From: Ectobius pallidus
Lineage: Eukaryota > Arthropoda > Insecta > Blattodea > Ectobiidae
Reading direction: 5' to 3'
DNA length: 64,000 nt
Assembly: GCA_964059195.1 (NCBI GenBank)
Contig: CAXKWD010000005.1
Span: 141,199,686 to 141,263,685 of the forward strand
Shown piece after piece: positions 23,158-35,255 of the stretch. The notes beneath the pieces were generated by a model, which was not told the origin of the DNA, searched no databases, and worked only from the letters and a program-made list of their open reading frames with translations. A program made the translations under genes and the position numbers. Numbering within the stretch: the first letter of the stretch is position 1; each line of letters starts with the position of its first letter.

Positions 23158-24912
23158 TGTAGCAATTCATTATTTTCAGAGGCCATTTAATTGCTACAGC
23201 ATAAATAAGAATTATCATTATGTCGCAATAATGGATTACGTCACATTGGCAGATTTAAGAATTTTTCTCTCGCTAGGCAGGCGAACAGCTGAGAGCTATG
23301 AGGGCATTCACTGTTTCTCCTTCCCCCTTCTCTGCTTCTCCGCTAAAGATATCTAAAGTCGTACCGAATGGCAACGCCGTATCTGTAGCAGTGTGCTGTG
23401 CATTTGTTTTTGCATGGCCATCAAGATGGTGTCGCATTAAGGAATCATACTTGTCTTGGAATAAAATTAGCACTGCGAGTGCGCAATTACGTCATGGATC
23501 TTTAGCCTATATAAGGGGTTGATACCCTTATTTCGCTCTCATTTGGCCTAGGAAGATTCCAGGGAAATTAGTCATGGTGTCGTAGTGTATTGTTTTTTTT
23601 TTAGCAGCAATATGTGAGTTGCATTTAGGCCTTGGTTCTTCATTGCTAAGGTATGTGGAAGATGTGTTGTATATTCATGTAAATCCATATTAGGGTGTGG
23701 GAACTGCATGATAGTGTAATATAATATTCTTGTGTTTTCTTCTTTCCCAAGCATGCGTTGTATGTGTGTTTGATTTGGGAATGGTGGCGTTCTGCGTTTT
23801 ATTTATAATCTAGTAAAATGAAGTAGCATGGAAGATGCTTGAGATTTAAACAGATAATTTTGTGGCCACCATTCGGTTAAATGTAAATATAATTAGTGTT
23901 TATCTGAGGCATGCTGGGATATTATTTTGATGGGCTCCTTTCTTAATTTTGCTTGCAGTTCCTACCTTTTCTTCCTCATACCTGAAGCATGAAGTTTTTC
24001 TAAATTTATTATTTTGGTATTTGTCTTCCCTGTGTGTGATATCTTCTAACCAACTGAGCCTATTTCCATCATTAGCCTAGGTGGAAGTAGTTTTTCTTTA
24101 GGCCTTGTGCGTGGAGTATGTGTGAATCTGCATGGGTGTTTGGTTTCTGGCCAGAGTTTGAGATGCATGTATTAACAGGTATGTAATAATGAATTTAGGG
24201 CATATATTTTATGTAATCTTGTTTATGAATTTAAAATTGTGGTATGCATGAATGATTAAGGTATGTGATTATGAAACTCAAATGCATGTAATATCATTGT
24301 AGAATGATGGGGTTATATTCAAATTATGTTATTGAGGTGCTTCACACCTGTATGAAAATTTGATTTTATAAAAATTAGGCCTACCATCTTTTCTCTTTCA
24401 GATTTAGCTAATATTTTATGGTACTTAACACCGAAGGATGTCATATTATATTATGACTTTATAGGCCATTGTATTTTATGATTATCTGGCCATTTGAAGT
24501 TTCAATGTAATTTTATTGTGGTGCCTCACACGATCCATGTTTTTAAATTAAAGGGTATATCTTGATGTAAACTAACTTGTTTCTTTTTCAGGATTTATTT
24601 AGTGATAATGTAATAGGGCTTCACCCGAATTGAAATAAGAAAAAGGGCTTCACCCAGATAAATATGTTTGTTATGAGACCTTCAGTCTATATTAACTTTA
24701 GTTTTCTATGTAAAATCCTTTTATTTCATTTATTATATATGTACACATATTGTAGAGTCATTTTCCACTGTCAGATATTGTTTAGTCAAGAAACAGCAAT
24801 AATTTTGATTTTGTAGTACGAAAGATTTGAATACATGTTATTTAAGCTTCCACTTTGTTAAATGATGGTTTTTCTTTCTGCCCCTTTGTTTCCCTCCTCC
24901 TGTGGGGTAACA
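23158..24912 (+). repeat. 5' LTR
   Basis: 1,755 bp. Positions 23158-24836 match 27708-29386; I noticed one substitution, at 24782/29332. From 24837 to 24912 it diverges from the 3' copy. It ends CTCCTCCTGTGGGGTAACA. Small opposite-strand frames inside (for example 23273-23473) are duplicated exactly in the 3' LTR and are not independent genes. Confidence 0.9.
23508..23545 (+). promoter_or_regulatory. LTR core promoter (TATA and initiator)
   Basis: TATATAAG at 23508-23515 is followed about 33 bp later by CTCATTTG, an acceptable insect initiator. This would set the U3/R border near 23541. The same sites occur at +4550 in the 3' LTR. Transcription itself is inferred. Confidence 0.55.
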
Positions 24913-27707
24913 AATTGGTAGCCGCAGAGCGGTGGTTGTATAACCATTGGGTTCGTCCACGCTCTTGCTTTTCTTTTAACTTGTAGTCTTGACAGTGGAT
25001 TTTTTGTGTACATCTTGCTGTAAAATTTCATAAATTTTAATTTTATTTTAGGCAGGGATTTTATTTATTTGTATGAAAGGGTTTTTATACTTGTGTTGTG
25101 GGGTTTGTTTCCTTGAACTTGTCTAATATTGTGTAAATTACTTTTCATGTATCATCTTGGAGTTGGTGAAGCTTTCCTAAGGTATTCTGGTGAGCTGAAA
25201 GTAGGCATCAGTAGCCTGTAGCCTGCAGCTGCTCAGGGATGAAGCTTTCAGCAGCTTGTGAGGTCTTGTCCTGGAATGTGAAGTTTCTAAAGTCTTGTGG
25301 CTCTCTGTAGGAAGTAGTCAATCTGCTGTAATAGCCTATTGGTGAGTTCATTTCTTTTTTAATTAATTCTGTGTAGGATAGATCTGTCAGTTTGCTTTCT
25401 TCCCCTGTGTTAAATGTAAGTCTGCAGTGTCGTGGCAGATGTGTCTTGTGCCAGCTCCTTGATAGTCATTCTGCTGATATTTCAGTGTATTTCAAGTAAA
25501 TTGAGGAATATTTTATTATTATAAATAGGCCTAAGGATTCTCTAGAGGCCAGTGAGCTTGATTTCTAATATTTCACTCTAGGTGGCCTGAAATGGCAAAT
25601 TTGAGGTTAGAGTAGACATCAGATAGGTCCTTGTAGGAGGGATTGCCTTGTGGAAGTGAGGTACAGTTAGAACTGTGTGTTCTATGGCCGCTTCGGTTAC
25701 TGTGAAAGTTCCACAGGAACCCTGTGTAGTTTTGCCTGTCGGTGTTTTAGTAATTCTGCTTTTATTGGTGCATTTTTCCTTGAGTTTTCTTGATAGGCTT
25801 TGCTCTTGGGCAGCTAAGCATAGGCTTGCTGTGCCTGGCTAGTTCTTTCTGCCAGGGGAGTTGTTAGTGAGATATTTAAATACCGGTTTTGACTAAAATA
25901 ATTCAAGTATTATTCATATTAGAAGTTTGTTTAGGCATGTAAACTTCTGTATTGTGTGGTGAAGCGGAGGAATAGACTTATGACTGACCTTTGACTTAAG
26001 ACTGACTGTGACTTATGGTACCGTTTCCAAAGTGGAGCACACACAAGTCAGCTGTTGCCTGTTTATTCAAACTTGTAATATTTAATGGGGAGTCAGGAGA
26101 GGTTATGTAGATACTAAATGGGGAGTCAGGAGAGGTTATGTTTTTGCCTGCATCTGGAGTAGTGATGGATGCAGAAGAACTGCATGTGTTGCAGTTGATG
26201 TTACTGTACTGTAGATTTGAGTGGCTTAGACTGATGCAGGATTCCAGTCGGGTCATGGTTGGCCGCCATCGACTTTGGTGCACTCTTTTCTACTGTTTCT
26301 TGTCCGGAGAAGCTCGGAAGGGGCTTTCTTTGGACGCAGCCTTATAACAATTCTTGAGGGGAGACTTTTGGCTCAGAAGCCTTATGGGGGGCATTCTGGG
26401 TTTTCTCCAATCATGCCTAGTGTAGGGGCAACGCCCACCTATGGTTCTTGAGATATTGTTGCTGCTTTAAGCTTAAATGCTACCGTACTGTAGGATTTAG
26501 TATTACCCAGAACCGAGAGGAATTCTTGTCCTATTGTTTCTATCGTTTTTCCTTAGCATCTTATAGCTAGATTCTTAGAGATGTTTGTGGTTTTCTTCGA
26601 CAGTTAGGAGAATGCTGTTAGGGGTTACCATTAGTCATGTCGCTGTTGGTGATGCCACTGCGAATCATAAGGAAGCTATTGCGGGGATTAATGATCATCT
26701 TTATTTTGTCTTTCTCCACAGCCTTGATTATGTCTTTTGTTCTTTGGCCTTTGTATTTGATGAGATTTCAGTACAGAGTAAGTCGTGCAGTGCTCTAGTA
26801 GGAGGAGGCTTATGGGGGCTTCTTTCTGCCATCTTTCTGCTTCTCTTCGGCCAAAGTAATTACCGATTTGAGGTGACTTGTACATAATAATACCAGGTAA
26901 ACTATGACCCTGGAATGTAATTAAGAATAAGTTTTTTTTCTGGAAACAAACCCATGGATGGATGTAATTATTATTTATAGGTTATGTCTGGTGTTTTTAT
27001 TTGTAGGTTATGTTAGGTAGTATGTTTGCTGGGATGATTCATAGATTTTTCTAGTGTATTTTATTGTAAGTGTGCATGTGTGAATGGAATAAGAATAGGG
27101 TTTCTGAATCAGTTAAAATACAGTCAGGTTTATTTAAATTTTGATGCATAAATATCTCTCATATTTCTATTAAGTAGCATTTTTCAAAAATATCTAATCT
27201 TGTATTAGTTTCTTAACGGAGGAGTTAGAAAAGGGTTTTTATTTTCATGTCTCTTTTTTTGAATTCAGTGATCTGCCGCTAAGTTTCTATTCACAGGGTG
27301 GACTATTCTGTAAAGCAGATACTGATGTCGCTGACGGTGCCTTCACTGTGGGTTGCTGCCAGAGTCTGGTTCCTGACCTAGTGACTTGCCTGCTGAAAGA
27401 GACTTGCAGATGTATCTCGCCCTACGTCTCGTCTCTGTAAATACTTCAGTGGCTGTCGCTGAGCATCTAGTCTGGACACTAGTGGATCGTGATCACTGTT
27501 ATGCAAGTTAAGGGGACACTTGCTCTCAGGTATGACACGACAGTGAGGTTGTGCTCGTAGAGGTCAGGAAGATTTGACGGCATGCCTTAGCAGTGAAAGG
27601 ACACCTTTGGTCAGTCACTCTGTTCTGACTTTACTTTAGTTCATGTATAATTTGACTTTAGTGTTGGAATATATCCAGCATATATTCCAACTCAGGGGGC
27701 AGGAGTT
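24913..27707 (+). other. internal region of LTR element, non-coding
   Basis: TGGTAGCCGCAGAGCGGTGG begins at 24916. Its first seven bases match the complement of an initiator-Met tRNA 3' end, but the rest fits only with gaps, so primer identity is uncertain. The region is G/T-rich on the plus strand, contains a tandem duplication of GGGGAGTCAGGAGAGG near 26087-26140, and has only frames of 100 codons or less with no retroelement motif. Confidence 0.6.
27663..27707 (+). promoter_or_regulatory. hairpin and polypurine tract before 3' LTR
   Basis: GTTGGAATATA and TATATTCCAAC form an 11-bp stem (27663-27691). This is followed directly by the purine-rich CAGGGGGCAGGAGTT that ends at the LTR border. 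The tract is the expected plus-strand primer; the stem is unusual. Confidence 0.7.
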
Positions 27708-29590
27708 TGTAGCAATTCATTATTTTCAGAGGCCATTTAATTGCTACAGCATAAATAAGAATTATCATTATGTCGCAATAATGGATTACGTCACATTGGC
27801 AGATTTAAGAATTTTTCTCTCGCTAGGCAGGCGAACAGCTGAGAGCTATGAGGGCATTCACTGTTTCTCCTTCCCCCTTCTCTGCTTCTCCGCTAAAGAT
27901 ATCTAAAGTCGTACCGAATGGCAACGCCGTATCTGTAGCAGTGTGCTGTGCATTTGTTTTTGCATGGCCATCAAGATGGTGTCGCATTAAGGAATCATAC
28001 TTGTCTTGGAATAAAATTAGCACTGCGAGTGCGCAATTACGTCATGGATCTTTAGCCTATATAAGGGGTTGATACCCTTATTTCGCTCTCATTTGGCCTA
28101 GGAAGATTCCAGGGAAATTAGTCATGGTGTCGTAGTGTATTGTTTTTTTTTTAGCAGCAATATGTGAGTTGCATTTAGGCCTTGGTTCTTCATTGCTAAG
28201 GTATGTGGAAGATGTGTTGTATATTCATGTAAATCCATATTAGGGTGTGGGAACTGCATGATAGTGTAATATAATATTCTTGTGTTTTCTTCTTTCCCAA
28301 GCATGCGTTGTATGTGTGTTTGATTTGGGAATGGTGGCGTTCTGCGTTTTATTTATAATCTAGTAAAATGAAGTAGCATGGAAGATGCTTGAGATTTAAA
28401 CAGATAATTTTGTGGCCACCATTCGGTTAAATGTAAATATAATTAGTGTTTATCTGAGGCATGCTGGGATATTATTTTGATGGGCTCCTTTCTTAATTTT
28501 GCTTGCAGTTCCTACCTTTTCTTCCTCATACCTGAAGCATGAAGTTTTTCTAAATTTATTATTTTGGTATTTGTCTTCCCTGTGTGTGATATCTTCTAAC
28601 CAACTGAGCCTATTTCCATCATTAGCCTAGGTGGAAGTAGTTTTTCTTTAGGCCTTGTGCGTGGAGTATGTGTGAATCTGCATGGGTGTTTGGTTTCTGG
28701 CCAGAGTTTGAGATGCATGTATTAACAGGTATGTAATAATGAATTTAGGGCATATATTTTATGTAATCTTGTTTATGAATTTAAAATTGTGGTATGCATG
28801 AATGATTAAGGTATGTGATTATGAAACTCAAATGCATGTAATATCATTGTAGAATGATGGGGTTATATTCAAATTATGTTATTGAGGTGCTTCACACCTG
28901 TATGAAAATTTGATTTTATAAAAATTAGGCCTACCATCTTTTCTCTTTCAGATTTAGCTAATATTTTATGGTACTTAACACCGAAGGATGTCATATTATA
29001 TTATGACTTTATAGGCCATTGTATTTTATGATTATCTGGCCATTTGAAGTTTCAATGTAATTTTATTGTGGTGCCTCACACGATCCATGTTTTTAAATTA
29101 AAGGGTATATCTTGATGTAAACTAACTTGTTTCTTTTTCAGGATTTATTTAGTGATAATGTAATAGGGCTTCACCCGAATTGAAATAAGAAAAAGGGCTT
29201 CACCCAGATAAATATGTTTGTTATGAGACCTTCAGTCTATATTAACTTTAGTTTTCTATGTAAAATCCTTTTATTTCATTTATTATATATGTACACATAT
29301 TGTAGAGTCATTTTCCACTGTCAGATATTGTCTAGTCAAGAAACAGCAATAATTTTGATTTTGTAGTACGAAAGATTTGAATACATTATATATTAGCTTC
29401 CATTTTTAAATGATAGTTCTTCTTTTGACGAAGAGGCTGGAAAGACTTCCAAGCTCTTCGTTTTTGTTTCCTCCTCCTGGTCATATTTACAGAGCCTCTG
29501 GTAGCAAGAAGATGTGGCCCAGCTGATTGAAGAGAAGAAGAAAGTTGTAATTATTGTCGAGGTGACCATAAGGTGGGGGAGGGGGTAACA
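27708..29590 (+). repeat. 3' LTR with extended, divergent 3' end
   Basis: 1,883 bp. After 29386 it carries about 130 bp more than the 5' LTR. The extra sequence includes a strong hairpin (CGAAGAG...CTCTTCG, 29429-29462) and a block with TTTACA followed by TGGTAGCAAGAAG. That block looks like an LTR end plus primer-site leader of a related element. It then ends GGGGGTAACA before CTAC. Confidence 0.85.
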
Positions 29591-29594
29591 CTAC

Positions 29595-30480
29595 AGTCAA
29601 CTGTAGTAAATCAAAATACTATAACAAATCACTTATGCTAAAAACAAACAAATGACCGTCACAGCCGCGATGAGCATCACAGATACGAAATAGGTAAAAA
29701 GTATATAATTTTAATAATATTCAATAATTTGTCTCTAAATATTGACGAATGTCTAAAAAAAGTGGTGAATGATACTCGTAGAAAAATTATTTTATTTTGC
29801 TCGAAGGATTGCTTCACTCGCCCTTAAGGGTTCGTTCCACGAACACACCTACTCACAAGAAAGCCTTCTTTTAGCCCTAATATCATAAATAACTTTTTAT
29901 AAACATGAAAAAGAGCCAAATTTGATATTATTTTATTCTTCGAAACCTGTAGAATTCATATATAAGCACCATTTTTGTAGGATTACTGTAAATATAAGTT
30001 AAATCGCTAAATAGTTCCCATAAAATTAACCTAAGCGGCATAGCTCGAGTACGAAAATTGTATAAAGACAATAATCCCATATTTGGGTTAGATATCGTTT
30101 GGAGACGTAACAAGAATATTGCTGAATACTTTCTCTTACATTCACTACCACTTTAAAAGACGGAAATTTCCTTTCTCGCTATTTTCTTGGAAATTGTTCA
30201 GGTTATTTTGCTTAAGTTTTGTACACAGGGTACTTATAATTTATACTAACAGCTAAAACTTGTATTTTAAATATAATATATTTTCGTAAAAATTCCCTTA
30301 AGGGCAGTTATAAGTTAGACATCGTTTGTACACAGAGACAAGTCTTGCATGGTTTTACATAGCTTATTGTACATTGTATTTAACGGCAAAAATAAATTAC
30401 ATTATTATTTTTATTGTTGTTGTTGTTATTATTATTATTATTATTATTACACCTACACCTATGCATGAGGCTGATACATA
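29595..30480. other. AT-rich flank with short (ATT)n tract
   Basis: A TTG/ATT microsatellite lies at about 30401-30449. Nothing else was recognised. Confidence 0.5.
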
Positions 30481-31025
30481 CTTCGATAAAAAGTTTCCGG
30501 AATGTATTTTTTTCGCCGAAATGAATAATGTCATGTGGCCTATTTCTAGTTCAAGTATTGGCAACATTCATGGTGACACATCCGTAAAGGTTTCATGACC
30601 TAATGACCGTAGTTATTGTTGTTATTGCCTGGCAACTGACTTTTGTTGTTTGTGTGATAGTTTTTGGTCGCATTTCAAAATATGAGATACAGAACAATGC
30701 GCAAATGTCAAATGTTGTGTTCTGTTAAACATATTTCCTTCGGATACATGAAGAATGCTTCACGACGCTTATGGTGAAGCAGCAATGAGAAAAACCCAGG
30801 CCTATGCCTGGCAAACACGATTTTCTGAAGACAGACGAAATCACTGCAAATACGACAAGAGCGCTGAGAAAATGGTTTCCAGGAATGCTTTCAGACGCTT
30901 TACACACATTGGCAGAAGTGTGTCACTGCGGAAAGGATCTGTTTTGAATGAAATGTTGTGTCAATGAAGGTACGGTAATTTATTTATGTATTATTTACAA
31001 ATTCCGGAAACTTTTTTTATCTTGG
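30481..31025 (+). mobile_element. mariner deletion derivative (SETMAR-like group)
   Basis: AAAAAGTTTCCGGAAT near the left end and ATTCCGGAAACTTTTTTT at the right form terminal inverted repeats. The interior holds joined N- and C-terminal scraps of one transposase. Confidence 0.7.
30680..30968 (+). pseudogene. mariner-family transposase relic, internally deleted
   Basis: An N-terminal piece begins near 30683 and, after one frameshift, reads AYGEAAMRKTQAYAW...RFSEDRR. This is the DNA-binding helix-turn-helix of mariner/SETMAR-like transposases, usually YGxxAxSxTxVxxWxxRF (family knowledge). Further on, another frame gives CFQTLYTHWQKCV, matching the conserved tail just before the stop of the same proteins. 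The central DDD catalytic part (about 200 residues) is deleted. It cannot be active. Confidence 0.75.
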
Positions 31026-32229
31026 ATCTTAGGCATTACGGCCTCTTCTCCTAATCGAAAAAATGCCAATCCTTAGGGTAGGAAAAGTTGTGTGATTGTA
31101 TTATCATATTGTTTTTAATTTCTCAGGGGATCCCGAAATCACAATCAATACTTCAAATTTCTGGATTGAGTATAATCAATAATTCTACCTATAATATGGG
31201 AGAACGTAAAATCACGATCAGCATAATTATTACAATACGATTTTAAACCGCTGTTGCATAATATGGTGTTACGGTTGTTGCAATTCAATGTGGATTATAT
31301 TAAAAATTATTCGCAATTTAATTTTTGTGGAGCTTCGAGACTCCACAGAGCAGAATTTGAATTCCCGCTGCAGTGATTTGATTGGAATTTGTTCTACTGG
31401 CTGTTTTGTGGATATTTCGCAATATTATTGTTTAAATATTGATCCAACCTCCGCACAATGATTGCAGTGTGCAGCAATGGTAAATAGTTCGGAACCGCAA
31501 TGCTACTGTTGAGATAGCATTAACGCAAGGGACTAGAAACAAAGCATTTGTTTGAATGTTCAATGCCCCTTTTTACTATCACATGTATATTCAAATGTTA
31601 TGTAACATTTTCTAGCATCGTTTAAACTTGCCATATACATTTTCAAACAGCGGGAAGTCAGACGAAGGTTAAGACGTAACACATCCTTAAAATAACGCTA
31701 GCTTTGACTATGAAGTTGGCTTCATTATAAAAAGTTAAACATTCCTAAGAAGCACAAGAAACCCCGTTCAAATAAATACTAATACAGAGATCTTTAGAAG
31801 TTGTTTAGGTTTTCTGAAAAGTTAAAGCATAAAATCGTACTAGAACATTCCATACAATGATTAATATGTAGACCCACTATAAAAGAAAATTAATCCCTAA
31901 ATTAGCATAAAGAAAACAAAAAGCGGATTGTTCAATTCCTCACGCCCAATAAATGCTGTTTTACTAATTGTGTTTTTCTGTAAAACTGTAAAACTGTAGA
32001 TGAGTAATTCGAGAAGTGACAAAAATAATAATAAAATATTTCTCAGTACTTTCGTTTAAACCCATCTAGATACCATGCAGTTACAAGGTATTAAAATAAA
32101 ACTGTATGATATTATAGAATTAACACAATGAAAATAAGAAACAAAATTCAAGTATTTATCCTGTATAAACTTCATTTTTCATTCTCTTAGTTTAACATTT
32201 ACCTTATATGGACGTTCATGCGGCCTACG
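31026..32229. other. no gene recognised
   Basis: AT-rich. A CTGTAAAACTGTAAAACTGTA micro-duplication lies near 31978. Nothing else was seen. Confidence 0.45.
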
Positions 32230-32690
32230 CCACCCTAGCCTTATAAGACCTCGAACTGTCCGGACAGGGACTACCTTTGGATCACATACATATTTTTTTC
32301 ACTAGACTAGACAAGGACATGTATAGCCTCACAGATGGGATCAGCTCAATTCCGGGGTCACCTCCGAAACAACACGAATACATAGGACGAGACACACCAG
32401 CCACAAACACACACTCATTCCGAACAAAATGCGGATGGATGAAGATGATAACCGGGAACCAAAATGACCAAAGTTACCCAACGTTCATCTCATAGATGAG
32501 ATAAAAATCCGGAAAAAGCTCCGCCTAGGTAAGTTGTCTCGACCAGGAATCGCACCCCGGCCCGCGGAGTGAGGAGATCGAACGCAAACTCTGCGTTACA
32601 GCGCTGGGACCCAGGATCTAATCTCGGTAGATCCATATGGAACTTTACCAAGACTGAAGGATTTTTAGAGACGCAAAATCCTAGCAACAT
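32230..32690 (-). repeat. SINE family C, copy 1
   Basis: On the minus strand: GCTGTAACGC, then a B-box-like GTGCGATTCCTGGTCGAGAC, then body blocks including GTTCGGA and GTGTCTCGTCCTATGT. All are shared with the plus-strand copy at 53.7 kb. The frames at 32277-32495 and 32490-32690 derive from it. Confidence 0.75.
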
Positions 32691-32859
32691 AAGTGTAACA
32701 CATTTTCGTAAGGAATCGCATAAGTAGATTGACTGTACGACTTAAACTAAATAAAGTAAAATCGGTTTCTGAACATGAGTCGTATGTCTGAGCAGGTAAA
32801 AGTGTGTTCTTGTAGAACTAAACAACAGCCTCATTGTAAATTATGAAATCTGATGCAAG

Positions 32860-32975
32860 CGTGGCCAAAATACGAAATTTTGTTTTCGTACAATTTTCCG
32901 TTTTGGAGCTAGCCTGTTTACAGACATCCACACAGACAGACAGACACACACAGAATAATGAATCCTGGAGAAAAT
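32860..32975 (+). repeat. ACTTCCTCT-family fragment
   Basis: Block TTTTCCGTTTTGGAGCTAGC plus an (AC)-rich stretch, nearly the same as 34600-34700. Ends are missing. Confidence 0.6.
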
Positions 32976-33886
32976 CTATGAAGCAGAGATCCTAGAAAGA
33001 GACCAACATGCATTCATCATTTTCTATTCCATTTCTTACTTGAGCATCTCGTCTCCTTTCAACATTTCACTTAAATCGCGAAAATAAAGGGCAAATAAGT
33101 TGGGTTTAATCTTATTCGATATCTGCATACACTAGAGGTGATGTGTGAGATATGGGAGGAAGAATAATGCAACAGGAGTCTGTGGTTATAGGCACCTGCG
33201 CGCGCACATATTAAATTAGTTAATTGAAAGTGACAGCTGCTTCCTCTTAGCGCCCTCAAAGAGCATACAAAATGCCTAAGGGTTTGTGATGCTGCAACAA
33301 CATCGCCTGATTAATACCAAGTTGTGTGATTTCTGCCGCAAGTTCCAAATCTTTGCGAAGAAGAATAATATTCTGAACACTACATGTGATGGTACTAACA
33401 CAACGAAGTCCTGCGATATGTCAGTTAGTTAGTTAGTTTGTTAGTTTATTTTCTTACACAGTACAGTGTTTTTCATTATCCTATACCTATAAGTTTACAT
33501 ATACTTATAAACTACATTTTTTTAAAGTTTAACACATATACATTCAAAAATTAATCATTTACATACCAATATTCAATACATTGTACAATAATATGAATAT
33601 TACATTTTTTTAACATACTACATTTTACTTATGTTTCATTATATTATACATTTATATATTATACAATTTATTATTATTTCTAATTCTATTTTTACATTAC
33701 TTGGAAAATGAATTATACAAATTGAATGATAAATTTACGAATACAGTATATACACACTTACAAAGAATATGTTATATTTTATTTTATTTTAATTAGTCAC
33801 CATCAATTGTGATAAATCCTAAACATCGTTCTTAAACACTTAAATAAATAATTGTTCATGTTATGACGACCTTTTTTCCTAGAACT
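32976..33886. other. AT-rich sequence, no gene
   Basis: A TTAG-type short tandem lies at 33420-33445. The rest is A/T-rich. The SINE target duplication TTTTCCTAGAACT begins at 33874. Confidence 0.5.
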
Positions 33887-34192
33887 AAAGTAAAGTAAAG
33901 TGATCCCTAAACAGGCCATGGAGGCCCAGAGGGTTCCAGGAGGTTGAGGCTCCCAGATTTTGGACATTCGGCCCTTTGAAGGTGGTGGTAAGGTTGTCAG
34001 CCTTACGCGCCGGCCGCCTTTACCCCCAGGATTGCTCCTGGTACTCATTTCTGTCAGAGGCTGAGTCGACCCCAGGGCCATAGTGCCACCAGAAGGATTA
34101 GGCCAGTTGGAAAACTCCAACGACCTCATCGGGGATCGAACCCGAACCGGTTTGTAGCGCAGCGTCTCAACCATTACGCTACGGCGTACCCC
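33887..34192 (-). repeat. SINE family B, copy 3, near full length
   Basis: Flanked by perfect 13-bp TTTTCCTAGAACT repeats (33874-33886 and 34193-34205). The head on the minus strand is GGGGTACGCCGTAGCG, and the B-box has a 5-bp deletion. The 123-codon frame inside is SINE-derived. Confidence 0.92.
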
Positions 34193-34205
34193 TTTTCCTA
34201 GAACT

Positions 34206-34494
34206 GCTGCTTATAATACTTTACACACTCCCCGTCAATCAGCGAATAGCAACCCATTTAGTTGTGAACAGACAGATTCTAACTTCCTCACGAAACATTT
34301 TCCCTATTCTGTTACAGTACAATGGATAAGATACAATAATTTCCAGCTATGTAGTGATTGTTATTGTCCACAATAAATACTTCAATTCAGAAATCGCAAA
34401 GAAAATAAATAGTTGCGCTATTAGGATACCGCGAAGTTGCTGCCCCCAAAAGCATAAAATGAATATATTTTTCGATTATTGTATTCTTTTGTAG
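34206..34494. other. no gene recognised
   Basis: AT-rich sequence between a SINE and a dispersed repeat. Confidence 0.4.
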
Positions 34495-35255
34495 AGAAGC
34501 CGTTTTCGAGAAAATTGCGAAAAACAAAAATTTCTTCATGTAAAGTCCCCTTAAAAATATGAGAATTGCCCATCTTCGGCTCACATCTTCAGAGGGTCCT
34601 GGCCCAAATACGAAATTTTGTTTTCATACAATTTTCCGTTTTGGAGCTAGCCTGTTCACAGGCATCCACACAGACAGACAGACACACACACAGACACACA
34701 CGTTTTCAAAAATAGTATATTTGTGTCAAAAATTCAACTTCCAATTTGGGGTTTTTTACTGGCTGACTGCTTATGTTAATATAAAAATTAAGTTCTTAAA
34801 GTTTTTAGAGTCTAAATTAAGCGCCAGAATTGTGAACAAAAGACATGCTGAGTAGAATAAACTTGCATTATCAATTCACTCGCGCCTGAGAACCTCATCT
34901 AGGCTACACGCAGTACACGTATGTCAGAGAAGTTGTCGGGAAATGGCGAGCCAGGCGTTGTCGTTAAGGGAGGACAGAAGTGTTGATTTTGCTATTTTGG
35001 TCAGAAAACGGGATTTTTTTATTTTAGTGTAAAAATTCAAGCATACTCTAAAGTATCTCTGTGCAAAATTGTATGCCATTTGGGCGCATGGAACAGGCGT
35101 TTCTGACGCCATTTTTAAAGTACTGCACGTAATCCTCATGCTATCCTTTGTTACCTAGTCGTATTTATTATAGGGTATTTAGGTGTAAAATATATAATAA
35201 ACAATACTTCCTTTACCTATAATACCTACGGTACGGGCAGAGGAAGTAATAATTT
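34495..35255 (+). repeat. ACTTCCTCT-family repeat, copy 2, with R3 inside
   Basis: The left part (34495-34752) and the right end (ACTTCCTTTACC...GGTACGGGCAGAGGAAGT, 35211-35249) match the 8.3-kb copy. The 450 bp between them (R3) is absent from that copy and recurs alone elsewhere. Confidence 0.7.
34753..35200 (+). repeat. unclassified repeat R3, copy 1
   Basis: Starts TTTTTACTGGCTGACTGC and ends GGTGTAAAATATATAATA. It is closely matched at 38412-38870 and in part at 39511-39628. It has no inverted ends, poly-A or coding frame that I can see. Confidence 0.75.

Larger units (their letters stand above)
23158..29590 (+). mobile_element. non-autonomous LTR retrotransposon (LARD-like), 6.4 kb
   Basis: Two long direct repeats begin TGTAGC and end TAACA, bounded by a CTAC direct repeat (23154-23157 and 29591-29594). 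A PBS-like TGGTAGC lies 3 bp after the first LTR, and a purine-rich tract directly precedes the second. These are the defining parts of an LTR retrotransposon, and the 4-bp duplication suits Ty3/Gypsy (inference). The 2.8-kb interior shows no Gag, protease, RT or integrase motif, so it would depend on a partner in trans. The near-identity of the LTRs over their first 1.68 kb suggests recent insertion or conversion; their 3' ends differ sharply. Confidence 0.88.

Noticed and set aside
23273..23522. Conserved frames found twice (also at 27823-28072)
   Set aside because: Their duplication is explained by the two LTRs; overlapping opposite-strand frames without motifs are not genes.
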